Shown here: positions 59,290-64,000 of the stretch, piece by piece | Layout: each line of letters begins with the position of its first letter | Position numbering within the stretch: the stretch's first letter is position 1 | NCBI RefSeq assembly: GCF_000724085.1 | Contig: NZ_CCDL010000001.1 | Coordinates: 1,240,001-1,304,000 of the forward strand | Length of the DNA: 64,000 nt | From: Oceanobacillus manasiensis | GTDB lineage: Bacteria; Bacillota; Bacilli; Bacillales; Amphibacillaceae | Direction: 5' to 3' | Program-made: the position numbers and the translations under genes | The notes under the pieces: generated by a model | What the model was told of the DNA's origin: nothing | The model's input: only the letters and a program-made list of their open reading frames with translations | The model's database searches: none

Positions 59290-61962
59290 ATGAATACCAC
59301 AACTTTTTATGTTGTTAACCACACCCATTGGGATAGAGAATGGCAGAAAACTTTTCATGAATATCGCACGAGACTAATTAAATTTATGGATAATTTAATC
59401 GAAACTCTAGAAGAAGATGACCAATTCCATACATTTATGCTTGATGGGCAAACTTCACTCATCGAAGATTATTTGTCAATTAAACCAAAGATGCATCAAC
59501 GCCTTAAAGAACTTATTCAGAATAAAAGAATTACCATTGGCCCTTGGTATGTACAACCAGATGAATTTCTTCCAAGTGGAGAATCATTACTTCGAAACCT
59601 TCTTATTGGGGAACAGATTTCCAGAGAATTTGGACCGAAAATGAATGTTGGTTATCTCCCTGATTCATTTGGTCAATCACGATTTATTCCCCAAATACTA
59701 AATCAATTCAATATAGATACCGTTGTTGCCATGAGAGGTTTTAATAAAGAAGAAATTAATGCGAATGAATTTATTTGGGAAGGAACAGCAGAGAACCAAG
59801 TTCTTTGTAGCGTACTCTGGTCAGGTTATAATAATGGTTCCCAATTGGTACAGGACTTCGATCATACCGATAAATTTATTCAATTAAATCTAAACGATTT
59901 ACAAGATACTTCTTATAATCAGAATATCCTTTTATTAGCTGGGTCAGATCAAACAACAGTTAAAAAATACATGCCAAAATTACTTAATAAATTAAATAAG
60001 CAGTATTCCGAAAAAAATTATGATTTTAAGCTAGTAGGATTAGAAGATTATATAAATAAAGTAAAAGAAAATAAGCATGGACTAAAGAAGTTAAAAGGCG
60101 ACTTTAGAAAAGCTCAGAAACAACGAGTTCACAATTCTATTGCTGGGACAAGAACAGATATTAAACAGGCAAATTATCATGTTCAATCACGTATGGAAAA
60201 GTTACTGGAGCCTATGAGTGTGATTGGGTATACATTTGATCAACGTTATGAACAAGAACTTATCACACATTGCTGGAAACGAATTATAGAAAATCATGCA
60301 CATGACTCAATTTGTTCTGTATGTGTTGATAGTACGCACTCTGATATGCTTCATCGAATCAGTGAAGCAAACGATAATATTTCAGCTTTACACAAGGCTA
60401 ATGTAAACAACTTAGTAGAAAAAATTAGATTTCAAAATACAACTCAACGAAGGCCAATAATTGTTTTTAACCTTAGTTCGCATAGTAGTGAAGAATTTGT
60501 AGAAGTTGAAGTTGATGTGTATGATAAATTCTCATTAGAAGACAATTATGGGAATGAAATTGCTTATGAAATACTCAGCGAGACCACTGTTAATCTTAAA
60601 GATTATCGTCTATGGTTAAAAGAAAATCCAGATGATTATGTAACAAGAACAAAGATATTGTTTAAAGCGAAGGTAGGTGGAATTGGATACCGTACGTACT
60701 ATCTCCAAGAAGGAAAAAGGAGACGTAATTTCGAGCAACATTCATCAATTCATGTGACGGATGATTCTATTGGAAATAATATAATCCAAATTCAAGCAAA
60801 TCCAGATGGGACAATTAATTATATAAACCATAATTTAAACAAGCAGATGACCAATCTCTTAAGCATTATAGATGAGGGGAATGCAGGGGATAGTTATGAT
60901 TTTTCTCCCCCACTAAAAGATGAAAGTATTTCTAGTACAGATGCTAAAACGGAAATAAAAACAACTAAGATTAATGCGTATACTGCTGAAATGCAGATAA
61001 CACAAATTCTTATGATTAATAAATATACAAACCATGAAAAAAGAAGTGAAGAAAAAATACCATTACAAGTGCGTATTACTTTAACAATTGTGGAAGATAG
61101 TGAGTATATAGATGTAAATATGTTTGTTGATAATACTGCTTATAACCACAGACTATCTTTACAAATCCCTAATTTTTCAGAGAATATGCATTATCGGGAA
61201 GGTAGTTTTGGCGATGTGCTAACTGAGAACTATGTTGATGAGCCAAATTCTTTAGAAAAGGGATGGAAAGAACTATATTACCCTATCTACTCAACACAAC
61301 GATATGTGTATGACAAAAATTCAAAACTTGCTGTATTTAATAAAGGCATTCCAAGCTATGAAATAAAGAATGGAAAAGATTTAAAGGTACACCTATTAAC
61401 AACGATGGATTATATGGGGAAAACAGACTTATTATATAGGCCTGGAAGAAGGTCTGGAGCGAAAATTCATACACCTGACTCTCTTATGATGGGAGAGAAC
61501 AACTTTAACTTCCGTATGTTATTGTTTAATCAATGTGATGATATCTATAAGACAAGTGATGACTTCCAAAATGGACTAATTGGTCACTATATTCACAAGC
61601 CGAGTAATACCGGCCATGTAACGGATGAACTATCTACTTTTTCTGCTAATAGTAGTTCAGTAAGTACAAGCGCGCTTATGAAATGTCAATTTTCGGATGG
61701 CATTATTTGGAGAATAAAAAACATGACTGATCAACCAATAAAATCTATTGAACTCCAATATAACCAAAATCTATACAATGTACATTCAGAAGTAAACCTT
61801 TTAGAAGAACATATGGACACTGATCGAATTTATGAAGAGAAAAAATCTGATTATGTAGGAGAAGAATATGAAGGAGCTGGTGAGATGATCAGAACTGGAA
61901 GGATACAAGTATCGAATATTAAGCCTAATGAAATAGTTAGTTTAAAGTTTCTTAAGGAATAG
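59290..61962 (+). CDS. GH38 alpha-mannosidase (mannosylglycerate hydrolase-like)
   Basis: 890 residues. N-terminal GH38 catalytic domain: metal motif N-H11-T-H13-W-D15-R-E-W, catalytic nucleophile D125 in G-Y-L-P-D-S-F-G-Q, and W-S-G-Y-N-N-G; then the middle three-helix domain (N-H-A-H-D-S-I-C near residue 337 holds a metal His) and C-terminal beta-sandwich domains. Retaining, metal-dependent alpha-mannosidase. With a PTS that delivers phosphorylated disaccharide, the substrate is likely a 6-phosphorylated mannoside, as for MngB. No signal peptide, so intracellular, as expected. Confidence 0.9.
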   Translation: MNTTTFYVVNHTHWDREWQKTFHEYRTRLIKFMDNLIETLEEDDQFHTFMLDGQTSLIEDYLSIKPKMHQRLKELIQNKRITIGPWYVQPDEFLPSGESLLRNLLIGEQISREFGPKMNVGYLPDSFGQSRFIPQILNQFNIDTVVAMRGFNKEEINANEFIWEGTAENQVLCSVLWSGYNNGSQLVQDFDHTDKFIQLNLNDLQDTSYNQNILLLAGSDQTTVKKYMPKLLNKLNKQYSEKNYDFKLVGLEDYINKVKENKHGLKKLKGDFRKAQKQRVHNSIAGTRTDIKQANYHVQSRMEKLLEPMSVIGYTFDQRYEQELITHCWKRIIENHAHDSICSVCVDSTHSDMLHRISEANDNISALHKANVNNLVEKIRFQNTTQRRPIIVFNLSSHSSEEFVEVEVDVYDKFSLEDNYGNEIAYEILSETTVNLKDYRLWLKENPDDYVTRTKILFKAKVGGIGYRTYYLQEGKRRRNFEQHSSIHVTDDSIGNNIIQIQANPDGTINYINHNLNKQMTNLLSIIDEGNAGDSYDFSPPLKDESISSTDAKTEIKTTKINAYTAEMQITQILMINKYTNHEKRSEEKIPLQVRITLTIVEDSEYIDVNMFVDNTAYNHRLSLQIPNFSENMHYREGSFGDVLTENYVDEPNSLEKGWKELYYPIYSTQRYVYDKNSKLAVFNKGIPSYEIKNGKDLKVHLLTTMDYMGKTDLLYRPGRRSGAKIHTPDSLMMGENNFNFRMLLFNQCDDIYKTSDDFQNGLIGHYIHKPSNTGHVTDELSTFSANSSSVSTSALMKCQFSDGIIWRIKNMTDQPIKSIELQYNQNLYNVHSEVNLLEEHMDTDRIYEEKKSDYVGEEYEGAGEMIRTGRIQVSNIKPNEIVSLKFLKE

Positions 61963-62493
61963 GATTGGTTCATCTAGGAAAAAAGAGAGTTATTTGTTTC
62001 TAGCAAGCTACCAATCTCATAATACTTTATAACCTGCTAATACTTGAATTCGCTCATTACCAATAGGTAGTGAGCTTTTTTTGTATAGTTTGATCCAACG
62101 CATGCTGTTAGTTGCTAGTTGGTGAAAGTCCAACGCTGGCATAAAAGTTGGGTGAAGAACTTGGTAAGCAGCACTCCCTACAACAAATAATTTAATTAAC
62201 CTCATAACAGCTTCGGCGCCTGCTAGAATCTCTGTAAAAGCCTCTGAATCTATATCAAGCAATAAGAAAATACCAATAATCTCCAAATTAATTAATAGCG
62301 AATTCAATAAGACACTAACAATATTCATTTGAATAATTATTTATATTATAGGGGGCTGTTATGTAATAATGAAGTATTTCCTTATAAATGTGTTTCTTCA
62401 TGATAGTACTTTGTAACGATCTCATAAAATGGCAGAATTTTTTAAATTATTTAAAATCTATTTTAGATCGAATACATAGAAAGGTAGATTTTA
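61963..62493. other. Intergenic region, no supported gene
   Basis: A hairpin lies near 62052-62086 (GCTCATTACC...GGTAGTGAGC, T-run), a good terminator for the mannosidase operon. Around 62117-62140, TTGGTGAAAGTCCAAC recalls the 5' hairpin of group II introns. The minus-strand frame 62328-62017 has no ribosome binding site and crosses that element, so it is not called. Confidence 0.5.
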
Positions 62494-63111
62494 ATGAATC
62501 ATAAGCGTAGATTTCTAATTGGAATTTTATCAGTAGGATTGCTCATTTTAGCAGCATGTGAAAGCTCTTCTGCCGAGTCTAGCTCTACAACAGACAATGA
62601 GTCTGATTCCAATTCAGATGAGTCGACTCAAGCCAACGCGGAGGGAAGTACCACGGAAGAAGTGGGGAAAGAAACAACAGTAGATGAGCAGGCAGCAAAT
62701 GATAATGTGAATATCACAGAGGAAGAAGACTCGACTATCCCGACTTTAGTAAGCCGGAAGGAGGAATACCGCCAGAAATTAAGTAATGTAAAAAAAGAAA
62801 CGTATGAGCAGCGGGAAGAATCTGCAGATGGCATAACAGTCGAGTTAAAAGGTGTGGAAGGAAATCTATATGACCTTTGGGACGGATTAATAAATGAAAT
62901 TTACGGAGTTCTAGAAGATCAACTTTCTTCAGAAGAAATGGAGCAGCTGAGAGTGGAACAACGGGAATGGATCAAGTACCGCGAAAACACGGCAGAGTAG
63001 GCATCCCTGGGATATGAGGGAGGCACAGCAGAACACCTAGTATATAGATCAGTCCTTAACGACCTTACGATAGAACGATGCACTGAATTAGTTGAGGAGT
63101 ATATGAAGTAA
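62494..63111 (+). pseudogene. DUF1311 (LprI-like) lipoprotein gene with in-frame amber stop
   Basis: Read through to 63111 it gives 205 codons: signal peptide with lipobox L-A-A-C (Cys22), a Ser/Thr/Glu-rich linker to about residue 85, then a DUF1311 domain (L-Y-D-L-W-D-G-L-I-N-E-I-Y-G ... V-E-Q-R-E-W-I-K-Y-R ... G-G-T-A-E-H-L-V-Y-R ... E-R-C-T-E-L-V). A TAG at 62998 cuts it after 168 residues, removing the conserved Cys-bearing C-terminal helix. The downstream frame is intact and still domain-like, so the change is recent, or an amber read-through or a read error. Confidence 0.8.
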
Positions 63112-63116
63112 TGGTT

Positions 63117-63148
63117 AGAGCACTCTCATTTGAGAGTGCTCTTTTTTG
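63117..63148 (+). terminator. Rho-independent terminator
   Basis: AGAGCACTCTCA and TGAGAGTGCTCT: perfect 12-bp stem, two-base loop, then five T. Only five bases after the restored stop of the lipoprotein gene. Confidence 0.9.
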
Positions 63149-63156
63149 AAGCCGAT

Positions 63157-63244
63157 GCTCAGCACGACTTTTAGTTGCTGTCACGCGAGTTTCAGCAGCT
63201 ATCACGCGAACTTCAGTTGTTCCCGCGCGACTTCTACTGCTCAC
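63157..63244. repeat. Degenerate tandem repeat of about 21 bp
   Basis: Four units and a partial fifth start at 63157, 63177, 63198, 63219 and 63239. Each has the layout GCT-xx-CACGCGA-xTTCAG-xx. The core CACGCGA/CGCGCGA is conserved; length is 20-21 bases. GC content is higher than the surroundings. It lies between two convergent genes. Confidence 0.75.
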
Positions 63245-63253
63245 ATTCTCCTA

Positions 63254-64000
63254 TCAATTAGACGTTCTCAAATTCCTTTTACGAAGTAGTGTATTCAATT
63301 TCTCAGAGCATAGAAGCATCCCTACACTATATAAAACAATAAAAAACGGGAAGATTGCAATGGTTGAATGAGATGCAATTAAACCAAGTAAAGGTGGGAG
63401 AAAGGTGTTACCTGTATATGCTAGGGCCATTTGGTAGCCCATAATAGTCTGGGAATGTTTCTTCCCAAAGCGTGTAGGTGTTTCATGTAACATAGATGGG
63501 AAAATTGGTGCTAGACCTATTCCAATCATGATAAACCCTACGAGTGAGAATGTAGTTGGAAATGGCAGTACGAGAAGTACAGCACCAACTAATGCGGTGA
63601 GTTGGCCAACTCGAATCAGCATACGACTACTCAATTTAAATGTGACAAAGCCAGTTAGAAATCTACCAACTGTTAATCCACCCCAATAAAGGGAAACCCA
63701 TTGAGCAGCAGTTGCCGCTGACAAACCCTTGACATCTACGAGAAAACTACTTCCCCAAAGCCCCACTGTGGTTTCCACCCCACAATAAAACAGAAAGGAC
63801 AACAATGCTAGCTTCACACCTTTTATTTGCAGGGGCTTTACATGTTTTGCGTCTTCTTGAGCTTCAGCCTGGTCTGCTTCTGTTTCCTCATTTTGCGTCA
63901 CACTCCTGTTTTGCGCTACTTTTTTCCACAATGGGAAGGAAAGTAATAGGATAGTTGCTAATGCGAACTGGATTCCTGCAATGGTTAGATAACCATTTCT
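63254..64000 (-). CDS. MFS transporter, C-terminal part (runs off the window)
   Basis: The frame is open to the window edge; about 249 codons are visible. Six transmembrane helices of the C-terminal half: L-A-L-L-S-F-L-F-Y-C-G-V-E-T-T-V-G-L-W-G, S-L-Y-W-G-G-L-T-V-G-R-F-L-T-G and G-F-I-M-I-G-I-G-L-A-P-I-F-P-S, typical of the FucP-like/sugar-permease MFS group. It is preceded by a polar central loop. Full length and N-terminal motif A lie beyond the window, so the substrate is unknown. Sugar uptake is possible, and a fucose-type permease would fit the missing fuc transporter. Confidence 0.8.
   Translation of the reverse strand, partial: RNGYLTIAGIQFALATILLLSFPLWKKVAQNRSVTQNEETEADQAEAQEDAKHVKPLQIKGVKLALLSFLFYCGVETTVGLWGSSFLVDVKGLSAATAAQWVSLYWGGLTVGRFLTGFVTFKLSSRMLIRVGQLTALVGAVLLVLPFPTTFSLVGFIMIGIGLAPIFPSMLHETPTRFGKKHSQTIMGYQMALAYTGNTFLPPLLGLIASHSTIAIFPFFIVLYSVGMLLCSEKLNTLLRKRNLRTSN

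Noticed and set aside
62017-62328. 103-codon minus-strand frame after the mannosidase gene
   Set aside because: No ribosome binding site, crosses the terminator hairpin and an intron-like element; composition not protein-like in its second half.
1-64000. tRNA, rRNA, CRISPR array, prophage, complete IS, toxin-antitoxin or restriction system
   Set aside because: None seen on either strand. The two SAP genes were considered as defence or toxin components but have no supporting partner.

Overview
The window looks like a piece of chromosome from a low-GC, Gram-positive Bacillaceae species, most like the Oceanobacillus/Virgibacillus side of the family. The reasons are AT-rich DNA, strong AGGAGG-type ribosome binding sites, frequent TTG and GTG starts, an ECF sigma/DUF4179 pair, a SAM-I (S-box) riboswitch, a CcpA-type cre site and many small membrane proteins. 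I cannot name the species from sequence alone. No rRNA, tRNA, CRISPR array, phage module or complete insertion sequence was seen.

Region 1 (1-38 kb) is an accessory stretch of mostly single-gene units: a serine hydrolase, an ECF sigma factor with its DUF4179 partner, an isochorismatase-like hydrolase, acetyltransferases, VOC (glyoxalase-fold) proteins, a HIT protein, a HAD hydrolase and a leftward run of small membrane proteins (7.3-12.4 kb). It is visibly decaying and duplicating. There are two near-identical DNA-alkylation-repair-like genes plus a 3' fragment of a third, a VOC gene and its wreck, a GrpB gene with two stop codons, a frameshifted MFS pump, and two inverted copies of a SAP-domain gene, each abutting an IS1595-type transposase remnant. 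Both SAP genes carry a LexA-like palindrome inside their promoter. luxS is followed by an NhaC-family transporter read from a SAM-I riboswitch leader. An ABC-2 exporter with its own histidine kinase and response regulator occupies 32.7-36.8 kb.

Region 2 (38-62 kb) is a catabolic island. It holds a GntR regulator with a divergent Cys/Met-type PLP lyase and a second NhaC-family transporter; an L-fucose set (aldolase, kinase, isomerase) without a sugar permease; a nine-gene regulator-enzyme-transport cluster (46.0-54.6 kb); and an RpiR-controlled fructose-type PTS with a GH38 alpha-mannosidase. The 46-54.6 kb cluster is the most interesting part. It has a PRD/EIIB-type activator behind a cre site, a stand-alone PRD protein, two DgaE-like ammonia lyases, a KDGP aldolase, a metal-dependent amidohydrolase, and four proteins of unknown function (an SFCGS glycine-rich protein/DUF2620, DUF4312, DUF4310, DUF4311). 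I infer that these four form an undescribed uptake system for an amino-sugar acid derivative. It would be degraded by deacylation, ammonia elimination and aldol cleavage to pyruvate and glyceraldehyde-3-phosphate.

The right edge carries a DUF1311 lipoprotein gene broken by an in-frame amber codon, a short tandem repeat and the C-terminal part of an MFS transporter that runs off the window. Many starts were moved from the longest reading frame to the codon with the best-placed ribosome binding site; the reason is given in each entry. All family assignments are by eye and from memory of the families; no database search was run.
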